A stretch of 64,000 bases of DNA, taken from positions 14,570,001 through 14,634,000 of the forward strand of contig WHVY01000001.1 in assembly GCA_022266195.1 (NCBI GenBank). The letters run 5' to 3'. Position 1 is the stretch's first letter; each line of letters begins with the position of its first letter. The notes beneath the pieces are model-generated. The model was not told where the DNA came from. It saw only the letters and a list, made by a program, of their open reading frames with translations, and made no database searches. A program made the position numbers and the translations under genes. Source of the DNA: Tetranychus cinnabarinus (Eukaryota > Arthropoda > Arachnida > Trombidiformes > Tetranychidae). Below are positions 45,311 to 54,431 of this stretch, one piece after another.

Positions 45311-45520
45311 ATGGAGGACAAAATATATGAAATTCAATTAAATTCTTATAATTCATTAGAAGATTCTGAAACTGAAGAAAATCATTTAACTTTTACTATA
45401 AATGAATCAAGTATTAATGTAATAGTTTTAATTATTTTAAGCTTACCAATCTTAGTACTTATTTACAAAATATTTGCTGACATTTACTACATGTACACAG
45501 TTTATCATCAGCCAGCTTAA
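45311..45520 (+). CDS. Small single-pass membrane protein in retroelement leader
   Basis: 69 aa from ATG at 45311, just upstream of the large frame (17 bp between stop and next ATG). An acidic N-terminal half is followed by one strong TM segment (SINVIVLIILSLPILVLIYKI) and a short Tyr-rich tail. Acceptor-like sequences (TCATTTTAG, GGATTTTAG) lie just before it, so it may be expressed from a spliced RNA. I recognise no family. The clean open frame in a young, otherwise intact element supports coding. Confidence 0.6.
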   Translation: MEDKIYEIQLNSYNSLEDSETEENHLTFTINESSINVIVLIILSLPILVLIYKIFADIYYMYTVYHQPA

Positions 45521-45537
45521 GTATTCCTTAAGTTAAA

Positions 45538-48500
45538 ATGTCTCAGAACAAGGAAACGCAAGTAAGCAGTATGACTAAAAAGTCAAAAGAACGTCAACCT
45601 GTAAATCAATTTATACATATAAGCAACTTCTCTGGTGATAATGAAGGAGAAGATCTACTCGAATGGCTAGAGTCATTCGAAGCATCTGCTGCTGCTTTAG
45701 AATGGGATGATGAAACAAAATTAAAAGCCCTTCCAGCTTATTTAACAGGAACTGCTGCAAAATGGTACAGATGCTGTATTAAAACTCTCGAAGAAAAGGA
45801 TAAACCTAAGACGTTTGCTGAATTGCAAACAAAAATGGTAAAAGGATTAGCCCCTTCAAACTACAGAAATAGTTTAATGAGAGAATTAAACGAGAAAAGG
45901 CAACAGCCTGGTCAGTCAGCTTTTGCTTATGCTTACGATATTAGAGACTTATGTCGAAAAATAAATCCAAAAATGGATGAAAATTTAGTTCATAGTTTTA
46001 TCCATAGAGGATTGAACCCAGCAGTCAAGACGCGAATGGATTTATTATCAACTAATAATGATTTAGATTTTGACACTAGATTGTCCCATGCCGAGAGATC
46101 GGTGGGAGAAATAAAATTTTTAGAGGATAGTGGTGAAGATCACCCTCTACATAAACAAATTAGCTCATTAACTGAACAATTGACAAATCTAACTGAACAA
46201 TTTGAATGTATTCAAATGAATTTAGAGTCTAGAAGAAGAGAAAGAGATTACAGTCGAAACGATAATCGATATCGACAAACAACCTATCAATATCAGGCCC
46301 CTCAGCCTCGACCAACCTATCAACCGCGTTATCCAAATCAATCGTATCCAAACCCATCTTATTCAAACCAACCTTATCAGAACAGGTATCAACCTCGATA
46401 CCAACCTCCATATACACAAACTGAACCCAAAAGAGTAAATTTTACTCCAGACGAAAACTCAATGAACCTCAATCAAAGCTTACACTGTTACCAGTGTAAT
46501 GGTGTAGGGCATAAGAAAACTGATTGCCCGAGTAGACCAGTAGCACCTAGAAGCGCTGGTTGGTCAAGGGAAACCAATGTTGGAGAATCTTGGCGTTCTC
46601 CACATTATTCTCGAAAACAAGCTTATGAAGAACAACCTCAGACTTCTTCTAGCTATCGAAGAAGGGGTTACACACCTGATAAAAATTTGAGTAAATCTCC
46701 TCCAAGATCGATGCGACCTTCAAGAGAAGAATCGCCTTCAACTTCTACAGCACGTAGACGATATCGATCGCCTAGTCCTAGAGCTAGGCGTAGATCTAAA
46801 TCAAGATCTAAATCTCCTACCAATGAAAGAAAAACAAAGGTAGTAAAAGCAGTATATAGAGGTTATTCAGATGAAGAAGATGATGATGACGGTGATGTCA
46901 GAAGACAAGTTTTGTCCATCATTAGTAAAATACATAAACGCAAGAGAGATCTAACGTTTGCAAACATGAAAATAAAAGGTAAAACTGTTGAGTGCCTCGT
47001 TGACACAGGATCACAAATCACAATCCTCACTAAAGAAATAATTAATAAATTAGAACTAGATTATTCAAAATATAAAGGTCCAACAAATTTAACAGCAGGA
47101 AATGCTCCTTTGAATGTTCTAGGCGAAACTTATCAGAACATTATTATTTATGATGCATTGAATGAAGTGGAGATAAAAACTCCAATAATCATTTTGAATC
47201 AACTTCCTTGCAACATCAAAGGAATAATTGGATTTGATGTTTTACAAACAGGTAAATTCTGGATTGATTGTGAAAACGCTAAGTTAGTAATTAATCAAGC
47301 TCCGGCAAGAAAAATCAAATTACTAGAAAAGGCCTTAGCCAAATTATTATCTGAAAGAGATGATTCTACAGTTTCAACTAGAATGAGTGAGAGATCAAGC
47401 ATCACGTACCCCGGTGATTTTGGGGTCAATTTTTCACTCATTAGTGAATCAAAACCAGCAGTAAAAGAGTTAGTAGTTAGTAGTATGATAAAGGAATTAA
47501 AACTCGAAGTTAACAGTGAAATAAAAAGAGAAACTAGAAGAAAATTAGAAGAACTAGTTCAAAAATATAGACCTGCTTTTGCAGCAACTGCAAAAGAATT
47601 AGGGTTTTCTAATGTTTTCGTTCATCAAATCAACACAGGTTCGCATCCTCCAATTTCACAAAAGCCTTACAGAATGTCAGAAGAAAAACGGAAAATAGCA
47701 GAAAAATCAATAAACGAGTTAATCGATGAAGGCATCGTTGTTCCTTCTTGTTCCCCTTGGGCTTCACCAATTGTTTTGGTTGCTAAGAAGGGAACCGAAG
47801 AAGTTAGACTTTGTGTAGATTACCGCAAATTGAATGAAATTACAGTGAAAGATAAATTCCCTTTACCAAACATTCAAGATTACTTAGATAGTCTTCAGGG
47901 AATGAAATATTTTACCCTACTGGATTTAAGATCAGGTTACCATCAAATGGCATTAGATCCAGCAGACCAACCTAAAACAGCTTTTGTTACACCTAGTGGT
48001 CTTTATGAATACACTAGACTTCCTTTTGGTCTAGCAAATGGACCCTCGTCATTTATGAGAATGATGAGCATTGTTTTGGGAGGTTTAATTTACAACACTT
48101 GTTTGATTTTCATTGATGATCTACTCATTTTTTCGAAAAATGAAGAAGAACATTTAGAACGACTTGAAACTATCTTCAGGCGACTAATTAGGGCAGGATT
48201 AACTCTTAAACCGAATAAATGCTCCTTCTTTAAACAGAAAATACTTTACTTAGGACATATTGTTAGTGAACAGGGACAAGAAGTAGATCCCGAGAAAATT
48301 CAAAAGGTCCAACAATTTCCAACTCCACGAACTGTTAGGGACATTAAATCTTTTGTAGCTTTATGTTCCTATTATCGAAGATTTATAAAAGACTTCGCTT
48401 TGATTGCTAGACCACTTACTAATTTAACTCGAAAGGATTTACCTTTTGAGTGGGGTCCGGCACAGGAAAACGCTTTCAATGAGTTGAAAACGAAACTAAC

Positions 48501-51500
48501 AACACCTCCTGTTCTTGCTCATTATGACCCTAATAAACAAACTCAACTAAGAGTTGATGCTTCAGGTTATGGTTTAGGAGCGATTCTTTTACAGAAAAGT
48601 GATAATGGGTGGCATCCAATCGCTTTTGCAAGCAGAATCCTTAGAGGAGCTGAACTAAATTATCCGATCTCGGATAAAGAGTGTTTAGCTATTGTATGGG
48701 CAGTTCAAAAATTTAGAGTCTATTTAGAGGGAATTAAATTCGAGGTAGTAACGGACCATTGTGCACTTTGCCACATTCATTCAAAAAAGAATTTACCCGC
48801 AAGATTACAACGTTATGCGATGGCTTTACAGTCATTTGACTTTACTGTTACTTACAAATCAGGGAAAAAACACGCAGATGTAGACTGCCTTTCACGGTAC
48901 CCTATTTCAGAAATTCCCGTAGACAATCTCAAAGATGAATGCGAAGAATTATTTACCATGTTAGTTGAGGAAACTACTGCAGAAAATTTCGACTTGATTA
49001 CAAAACAAAGACAGGACCCTAGATGTAGTAAAATACTAAATCAAATGGAAAACTTAGCTAACTTAGCTCCTAAGGAAAGAAAAAGAATGAATCGTTTTAA
49101 AATAGAAAATGGAACCTTATATAGACTAACAACAAATCATTATGGAGAAACTTGGAACGTCGTTCTCCCTAGAGAACTAATTCCAAAAGTTCTGGAAGAA
49201 TACCACGATGCAATGATTTCTGGTCATCCTGGGTTGTTTTCAACTTACAATAAAATTAAACAATTTTATTGGTGGCCACAGATGACTAAAGACATTACAA
49301 ACCATGTTAAAAACTGCTTTACTTGTCAATTAGACAAACGAGGGAGTGGAACTTTAGAAGCTCCTTTACAATCTATCGTTGTTAATAATGCATTTGATAA
49401 AATCGGTATAGACTTAGTTGGTCCGTTACCAAAGTCTTACGGTCAGCAATACATTGTTGTCTGTACAGACTACTTTACTAGATGGATAGAAGTAGAAGCT
49501 ATCGGTGATTTGATGGCTGAAACAATTGCGGAATTTTTAGTTAATAAAATCTTCCTTCGTCATGGTTGTCCAAAGACAATCCTGAGTGATCAAGGAAGAA
49601 ACTTTATCTCTTCTATTGTTGGAGAAGTTAAAAATTTTATGGGAAGTAAATGGTCCTTCTCAACATCTTATCATCCAGCAACAAATGGTTTGACTGAGAA
49701 AGCTAATCAAACCGTTTGTACAATGTTAACACACTATTGTCAGAATGATAACCGTAAAAAATGGGCAAGATTAATCCCGGTGATGGGATTTGCTTACAAC
49801 ACTAGCGTTAATAAATCTACCAAAAGTTCTCCCTTTTACCTATTGTATGGAAGACACCCTGTTCTACCAATAGATATTATTTTAAATACGAAAACGTTCA
49901 AAAGTTTACCAAAAACAGTTAGAGAATCCATTTCACAATGGCCTCAATTACGAGATCAAGCCAGACTTTACTCGATAGAATCAAAAGAAAACCAGAAGAT
50001 TCAACACGATATGAAAAAACTTAGAGATTTCAATGTAGGAGAAGAAGTAATGTATAGAATTTATCAGGGATCAAAGAAGTTGTCTCCCAAATTCTCAGGT
50101 CCATACAAAATAATAGAAAAGTTAGGAAAAACAACCTACAGAATTCTACCATTAAAAGAAAAGGGGAAAATAAAAAGGGCTCATGGAAGCCAACTTAAAC
50201 CTTTCCATAGACCAATACAAAATTCACAAAAGGTAACTAGTATTAATAGAGTAGAAAAAATAAAACCTTATCGCTCTTCCTTATCAACGTCCTTTTTACT
50301 TTTAATGGGACTAATTTGTTTAGTAGCTGGACAAATCAACCCTTTCATAACTGGAGATACAATCTTATGGAAAGAAACAGAACACAAACCTAGAAAAGCG
50401 ACACAAGAAATAAGAATAATTTTAGCCTTCTCAAATCCTTGCAAAGAAATGTTAACTTATGACAGCGACGAATGGGGCAAAATAACAAATAAATCAAACC
50501 CCAAATACGGATGTCCTTTAAATAACCGCGTATGTCCATACGTGAGAACTTCTTTACATGCTCTAGAAGGGTATTGCTCCGAATTCATTGACACAAAATA
50601 TATTCAACCGATTAGATTCATCCCGCAAATTACAGCTAAGGAAGATAGATCTCCACAGTTAATAAAAAGAGAACTTCTTACTGCGATAGCTGTTGGGTCA
50701 ACAGCTATTGTGGTGGGCGGTGTGGTACTCACAGGAGTAGCATACATGTATAAAAGTGTCATGACTCCTGACATTGATTTTAAACCCGTGTTGGAAGCCA
50801 TTACAAAACAAGATGAAGAATACAAGAAAGCGATGAAAACACAGTTTGACCATTTAGTCAACGTTACAAAACTCCTGCATGAACAACAACAACAAATTGA
50901 TATGATAAAAAAATTGATACCGGTTGTTTCCTTTCAAGCAGCTGATGTCATAACTGGTTCAAATACTCAGTTAATGACGATGCAAAAATTCAATGACAGT
51001 ATAAAACAATCAAGACCAACAATAGATCGTAACTTCTTTAAGTCTCTAAAAATAGATCTGCAGTGTGACGATTGTGACCTATCAGTGATTGAAAAAATTT
51101 CAGTAAAAGTTCACAATGACAATAAATATCCAATATTAAGTTTGAACTTCACAACTTTTAGGCAAGACCAGGTTACAAAAATCTTTCAAGCGGACCCATT
51201 TTTGTTATATAAAACCAATGCGACACATACATGTAAAATTAAATACAAAGGACCAGAATACCTATTAGTAAATACCACCACATACCAGTTCTGTGACATT
51301 GAGGAAAGTGAATTGAAGTCACCAAACCCTATTTTCACCAAAGTGTCAACTTGCCCAAATAAGTTCAATAAAACACAGCTCTGGAGAGATGAGCATTGTG
51401 TATCTAGAAACGTAAATGAAACCATTGTGGCTGAAAAAATCCAAGTTAAAAATATGGGTGATCATTATTTGATTCATTGTGCAGGACATAAAATTGAAAT

Positions 51501-51972
51501 ATACTCAGGTACCTATTCATGTCCGAATCAGGTTATCAAACTATCAAAATATACCAATTTCAGTATTGATGACATGAAGTATACTTCCAACAATTTTTTC
51601 ATTTACGTTAGAGGTCCCAGAGTAACTGAACATACTCAAGCAATAAATTTAAAACTATTTCAACCAACTTATCAAGAAATCAATATACCAACATTAGAAT
51701 TTGAACTCCTAGATGCAGCTCATGAGAAAGTACTTTCCAGTTTCGAGAAAATCACTCTTACTTGGAAATTTGATTATGTTAAATGGATTTCAATTTCACT
51801 ACTAGTAACCATTTGTTTCTTGTTATGTTCCCTTAGCGTACGCTTTATGTTCACACCAAAACGAACTGTATATTCAATAGTTTACGATGAGAGGGATAAT
51901 AGAACAAACAGAGTAGATAAAATAAAAGATAAAAGACAACCAGAGGTAATACCTTTACATAAATGTTATTAA
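45538..51972 (+). CDS. Gag-Pol-Env fused polyprotein of LTR retroelement
   Basis: 2144 codons without interruption. Gag-like capsid region (about 1-210) and a Tyr/Pro/Gln-rich stretch lead to a CCHC knuckle (first Cys at 317) and an RS-rich basic region. The aspartic protease has DTG at 489-491. RT has FIDD at 858-861, and RNase H has D1007, E1048 and D1073. Integrase has an HHCC finger and D1292, D1351, E1387 (35-residue spacing). After about 1580 comes an envelope-type region: a hydrophobic leader, a dibasic KR at 1710-1711 before an Ala/Gly/Val-rich fusion-peptide-like segment, and a C-terminal TM (about 2082-2103). Env is normally a separate ORF made from spliced RNA; its in-frame fusion to Pol, with no stop or frameshift between Gag, Pol and Env, is unusual. 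Confidence 0.93.
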   Translation: MSQNKETQVSSMTKKSKERQPVNQFIHISNFSGDNEGEDLLEWLESFEASAAALEWDDETKLKALPAYLTGTAAKWYRCCIKTLEEKDKPKTFAELQTKMVKGLAPSNYRNSLMRELNEKRQQPGQSAFAYAYDIRDLCRKINPKMDENLVHSFIHRGLNPAVKTRMDLLSTNNDLDFDTRLSHAERSVGEIKFLEDSGEDHPLHKQISSLTEQLTNLTEQFECIQMNLESRRRERDYSRNDNRYRQTTYQYQAPQPRPTYQPRYPNQSYPNPSYSNQPYQNRYQPRYQPPYTQTEPKRVNFTPDENSMNLNQSLHCYQCNGVGHKKTDCPSRPVAPRSAGWSRETNVGESWRSPHYSRKQAYEEQPQTSSSYRRRGYTPDKNLSKSPPRSMRPSREESPSTSTARRRYRSPSPRARRRSKSRSKSPTNERKTKVVKAVYRGYSDEEDDDDGDVRRQVLSIISKIHKRKRDLTFANMKIKGKTVECLVDTGSQITILTKEIINKLELDYSKYKGPTNLTAGNAPLNVLGETYQNIIIYDALNEVEIKTPIIILNQLPCNIKGIIGFDVLQTGKFWIDCENAKLVINQAPARKIKLLEKALAKLLSERDDSTVSTRMSERSSITYPGDFGVNFSLISESKPAVKELVVSSMIKELKLEVNSEIKRETRRKLEELVQKYRPAFAATAKELGFSNVFVHQINTGSHPPISQKPYRMSEEKRKIAEKSINELIDEGIVVPSCSPWASPIVLVAKKGTEEVRLCVDYRKLNEITVKDKFPLPNIQDYLDSLQGMKYFTLLDLRSGYHQMALDPADQPKTAFVTPSGLYEYTRLPFGLANGPSSFMRMMSIVLGGLIYNTCLIFIDDLLIFSKNEEEHLERLETIFRRLIRAGLTLKPNKCSFFKQKILYLGHIVSEQGQEVDPEKIQKVQQFPTPRTVRDIKSFVALCSYYRRFIKDFALIARPLTNLTRKDLPFEWGPAQENAFNELKTKLTTPPVLAHYDPNKQTQLRVDASGYGLGAILLQKSDNGWHPIAFASRILRGAELNYPISDKECLAIVWAVQKFRVYLEGIKFEVVTDHCALCHIHSKKNLPARLQRYAMALQSFDFTVTYKSGKKHADVDCLSRYPISEIPVDNLKDECEELFTMLVEETTAENFDLITKQRQDPRCSKILNQMENLANLAPKERKRMNRFKIENGTLYRLTTNHYGETWNVVLPRELIPKVLEEYHDAMISGHPGLFSTYNKIKQFYWWPQMTKDITNHVKNCFTCQLDKRGSGTLEAPLQSIVVNNAFDKIGIDLVGPLPKSYGQQYIVVCTDYFTRWIEVEAIGDLMAETIAEFLVNKIFLRHGCPKTILSDQGRNFISSIVGEVKNFMGSKWSFSTSYHPATNGLTEKANQTVCTMLTHYCQNDNRKKWARLIPVMGFAYNTSVNKSTKSSPFYLLYGRHPVLPIDIILNTKTFKSLPKTVRESISQWPQLRDQARLYSIESKENQKIQHDMKKLRDFNVGEEVMYRIYQGSKKLSPKFSGPYKIIEKLGKTTYRILPLKEKGKIKRAHGSQLKPFHRPIQNSQKVTSINRVEKIKPYRSSLSTSFLLLMGLICLVAGQINPFITGDTILWKETEHKPRKATQEIRIILAFSNPCKEMLTYDSDEWGKITNKSNPKYGCPLNNRVCPYVRTSLHALEGYCSEFIDTKYIQPIRFIPQITAKEDRSPQLIKRELLTAIAVGSTAIVVGGVVLTGVAYMYKSVMTPDIDFKPVLEAITKQDEEYKKAMKTQFDHLVNVTKLLHEQQQQIDMIKKLIPVVSFQAADVITGSNTQLMTMQKFNDSIKQSRPTIDRNFFKSLKIDLQCDDCDLSVIEKISVKVHNDNKYPILSLNFTTFRQDQVTKIFQADPFLLYKTNATHTCKIKYKGPEYLLVNTTTYQFCDIEESELKSPNPIFTKVSTCPNKFNKTQLWRDEHCVSRNVNETIVAEKIQVKNMGDHYLIHCAGHKIEIYSGTYSCPNQVIKLSKYTNFSIDDMKYTSNNFFIYVRGPRVTEHTQAINLKLFQPTYQEINIPTLEFELLDAAHEKVLSSFEKITLTWKFDYVKWISISLLVTICFLLCSLSVRFMFTPKRTVYSIVYDERDNRTNRVDKIKDKRQPEVIPLHKCY
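46887..46900 (+). other. GGTGAT-loop hairpin in gag
   Basis: Stem TGAC/GTCA with loop GGTGAT, inside the coding frame. Confidence 0.55.
47408..47426 (+). other. GGTGATT-loop hairpin in pol
   Basis: Stem ACCCC/GGGGT with loop GGTGATTTT, between protease and RT coding parts. Confidence 0.65.
49497..49518 (+). other. GGTGATTT-loop hairpin in integrase
   Basis: Stem AGCTATC/GATGGCT (7 bp, one G-U) with loop GGTGATTT. Confidence 0.6.
49773..49790 (+). other. GGTGAT-loop hairpin in integrase
   Basis: Perfect 6-bp stem AATCCC/GGGATT with loop GGTGAT. Confidence 0.65.
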
Positions 51973-51990
51973 AATAAATTTTGGGAAATA

Positions 51991-52011
51991 ATCATGGTGA
52001 TGGGAAATGAT
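51991..52011 (+). other. Weak GGTGAT hairpin after the env stop
   Basis: ATCAT/ATGAT encloses GGTGATGGGAA; the loop is larger than in other copies, so membership is uncertain. Confidence 0.35.
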
Positions 52012-52074
52012 AAAATTGAATAAAAACAAAAAAAAACACAAAATTCAAAAAACAAAAAAAAATTTAAAACAAAC

Positions 52075-52303
52075 GCCCGGTGATTGGGCTACAAAAAAAA
52101 AAACACTAACTAAATTCTATTAATGACAAAGCTAAAAGATAAAAGTAAAAGCCCGGTGAGTGGGCTGGAAAAAAATGATAACACAAACACCCGGTGATTG
52201 GGGTATAAAAAAAAAACATAAAAAAAAATAAGAGCCCGATGATTGGGCTAAGTTTAAAGTGACCAGAGATTGGTCATTAAAGAAAGTCCCGGTGATTGGG
52301 ACT
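52075..52303 (+). repeat. Six-hairpin array with conserved GGTGATT loop
   Basis: Six hairpins: GCCC/GGGC (52075-52089), AGCCC/GGGCT (52150-52166), ACCC/GGGGT (52189-52204), AGCCC/GGGCT (52233-52249), TGACC/GGTCA (52260-52276) and AGTCCC/GGGACT (52285-52303). Loops are GGTGATT, GGTGAGT, GGTGATT, GATGATT, AGAGATT and GGTGATT. Most spacers are A-rich. The stem sequences change but keep pairing; the loop is kept. The array ends 37 nt before the acceptor of the exonuclease ORF. Confidence 0.85.
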
Positions 52304-52312
52304 GATTAATCA

Positions 52313-52341
52313 TTTTCTTTTCTTCTCTTTTATCTAACAGG
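52313..52341 (+). promoter_or_regulatory. Strong 3' splice site before exonuclease ORF
   Basis: A pyrimidine-rich tract (ttttcttttcttctctttta) runs into TCTAACAG, and the ATG follows after one G. This is a near-ideal acceptor and suggests that ORF3 is translated from a spliced subgenomic RNA, as env is in errantiviruses. The donor was not identified. Confidence 0.75.
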
Positions 52342-53553
52342 ATGGAGAGGAATCAGCCGAGATGGAGAAATCCCAAGTACTCAGAGGGAGATAATGAAAA
52401 GAAACCTATTTTACTTTATCAACACTATTTGCTCCTGTCCTGTTATGCTTGGAATTTCGTCAATAGTTATGGAGTTTGTAAGAAGACAATACCAGGGTGT
52501 AAAATGTCAGGAACACCACCTAAAATGCATAAATATACGAAATTAACGATAACAGCACACACACACCGAGCGATAAATCATGCTCATAGTTTTTTGATAA
52601 AAGAAATAAAAGAAATAGTAAAAAGAATTAAACAAAAAACTGGAAGATCGAGATGGATTGAACTCACTCCGATACCACTATTCCACTGTAGTTTATGCTT
52701 TGCACCTGACCATCCAAAAATTGAATGTAAAAACTGTTCATTTTGCTCCAGTAATGTACATCTTAGGAAAAATTGTCCTGATTTGATTAAAAGAGTCGGA
52801 CAAATCACTTTACAAATCCAGCCTGTTGTGAAACCTGTTAACGCACGCAGAGAAGAAAGAAGACAATTTCGACGCAAATTAAGAAGAGAATTCACAGGTA
52901 ACATTTGGTACAAGATACCTGGAAAATATGATCCAAAAATCTTAGAAAAATTAGAACCAATCGGTCGTCCATCTTTACCTACACTTTCCTTGGACATGGA
53001 AGGGAATGGAAGTGGAGGTGTTGGTAATATTCACATATCCGGATGGTTTGGTAATATAATACGAATTCAAACCATATATTATGCCGAAGTGAAATCAGAA
53101 AATTCATTTTACTCGAACACGAAAATAACTGGATTACAACCTATTGATTTAGCAACAGGTCTACCTTTTCATCAGGTCCGTTCAACCGTCCTTAACATAT
53201 TAAGAGGAAAAAGAGTAATTACACAAGGAGATGGCGACTTACGATTATTAAAATTTACTCCAACTCACTTAATGGATAATGACATTACTTGGATTGATTT
53301 ACAATCATTATGGCCTGGTCAACAACCGTTAGGGTTAACTTATGTTGATAAATTCTTCTTCCCGGAGAAACCTAAATTAAAACGAGATGATCCAACGAAC
53401 ACCATCGCTGGACATTCACCAGAGAGAGATGCGAGAGTTACTTTACGAGGGTACATGGAATATTTAAAACTCGCCGATTATATCAATTACGTTCCGAGCT
53501 CAGAGACCATAAGACGAATGGTCAATGCTAATTTATCAATTAACGACTGGTGA
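52342..53553 (+). CDS. Retroelement ORF3: CCHC-knuckle DEDDh 3'-5' exonuclease
   Basis: 403 aa. Two consecutive CX2CX4HX4C knuckles occupy residues 116-129 and 132-145, preceded and followed by basic segments (RREERRQFRRKLRRE). The C-terminal domain is a REXO4/ISG20-type exonuclease. LDMEG gives D218 and E220, a TKITGLQP motif resembles the family's ISGI.P, GDGDLRLL gives D299, and GHSPERDARVT gives H358 and D363. All five DEDDh residues are present, so activity on RNA (or DNA) 3' ends is expected. It lies between the hairpin array and the 3' LTR and has its own splice acceptor. Possible roles: removing host small RNAs, trimming the element's RNA or cDNA, or proofreading. These are inferences. 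Origin could be capture of a host exonuclease gene. Confidence 0.85.
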   Translation: MERNQPRWRNPKYSEGDNEKKPILLYQHYLLLSCYAWNFVNSYGVCKKTIPGCKMSGTPPKMHKYTKLTITAHTHRAINHAHSFLIKEIKEIVKRIKQKTGRSRWIELTPIPLFHCSLCFAPDHPKIECKNCSFCSSNVHLRKNCPDLIKRVGQITLQIQPVVKPVNARREERRQFRRKLRREFTGNIWYKIPGKYDPKILEKLEPIGRPSLPTLSLDMEGNGSGGVGNIHISGWFGNIIRIQTIYYAEVKSENSFYSNTKITGLQPIDLATGLPFHQVRSTVLNILRGKRVITQGDGDLRLLKFTPTHLMDNDITWIDLQSLWPGQQPLGLTYVDKFFFPEKPKLKRDDPTNTIAGHSPERDARVTLRGYMEYLKLADYINYVPSSETIRRMVNANLSINDW

Positions 53554-53667
53554 AACGCCATACGGATTAATCTCACCTTTTTTTATAACACATCATTTTC
53601 ATATTATTAATCCATATTTTAGTTTGTATTTGCAGAACGAGGACGTTCTTTTGGTGCCCCGGTCAAC

Positions 53668-54431
53668 TGTGGTAAAAACTGGTTTTTAGTGCTCCTACCT
53701 TTCCCTACCTTTTGTAGGTAGGGAAAGGCCACAATTGGTTAAATTTTGGTAGGACGGCCATTTTATGCGGGAGAAGATTTTCTCCCTTATCCTGCATAAA
53801 ATGGCCGACAATCTCTTTGTTTTGGTGTCGAATGGACCACCTGCGGAAGCTCTGGCCGACTAAGTTTAAAACCTAAAATTTGTGAAATCAACAGTTGCGT
53901 TCAGCGTAGGAATATATATATTGTCGATTATTATATGTTATAAGTGAAACTCAACTTTAATTATAAAACTGTGATTTCAGTGTCCCATCTCTAACCTTAA
54001 CTCGGAACCGATAAAGGAACTTAAAGATCTGATTCTGAGTAATAAATGTAAAACTATTCCGAAGTGTAACTTAAAGATCTGATTTGAATCTCATGGTTAG
54101 TTGTGAACCATTAAAAGTGAACCTGAGATACCAGTTCATTTCACCTCTAAATGCATCATGGTATTATAGACTAAAACCAAGGTTTACTGTTTTCTTCACT
54201 AAGATGTGCACCAATATTAACCTGTGCTAGACGACCTGGAACTCATCTCTAATTGAAATTATAGTGTTTCTCAATTTATATTAGGATTTGTGACTTCATA
54301 TATGAGATTCTAATCCCAACATTTAAATGTATTGATTTATGTAACCTATGAGTGAGATTCTTTATTCCAACTGATTGTAATGTTTTACCCATATTCAACA
54401 TCTAAATAAAAGTTACATCCAATTACCTACA
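53668..54431 (+). repeat. 3' LTR, 764 bp
   Basis: Same length and, by eye, the same sequence as the 5' LTR. No obvious polypurine tract precedes it; the nearest candidate is the purine run in gcagaacgaggacg about 20-35 nt upstream. Confidence 0.95.

Larger units (their letters stand above)
42799..54431 (+). mobile_element. Full-length Ty3/Gypsy-type LTR retroelement with env and exonuclease ORFs
   Basis: 11,633 bp, flanked by GAAT target duplications (42795-42798 and 54432-54435). Order: 5' LTR, primer-binding site, long leader with tandem repeats, small TM ORF, one gag-pol-env frame, hairpin array, exonuclease ORF, 3' LTR. All frames are open and the LTRs match base for base as far as I can read, so insertion is very recent. 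The RT/RNase H/integrase order puts it in the Metaviridae (Gypsy), and the env region makes it errantivirus-like. The exonuclease ORF is not a standard part of these elements. Confidence 0.95.

Noticed and set aside
46137..46149. GGTGAAGATCACC as another member of the hairpin family
   Set aside because: Here GGTGA is in the stem, not the loop.
52075..52303. CRISPR-like array of spaced repeats
   Set aside because: Eukaryotic context, repeats are hairpins with changing stems, spacers are A-rich and irregular, no cas genes.
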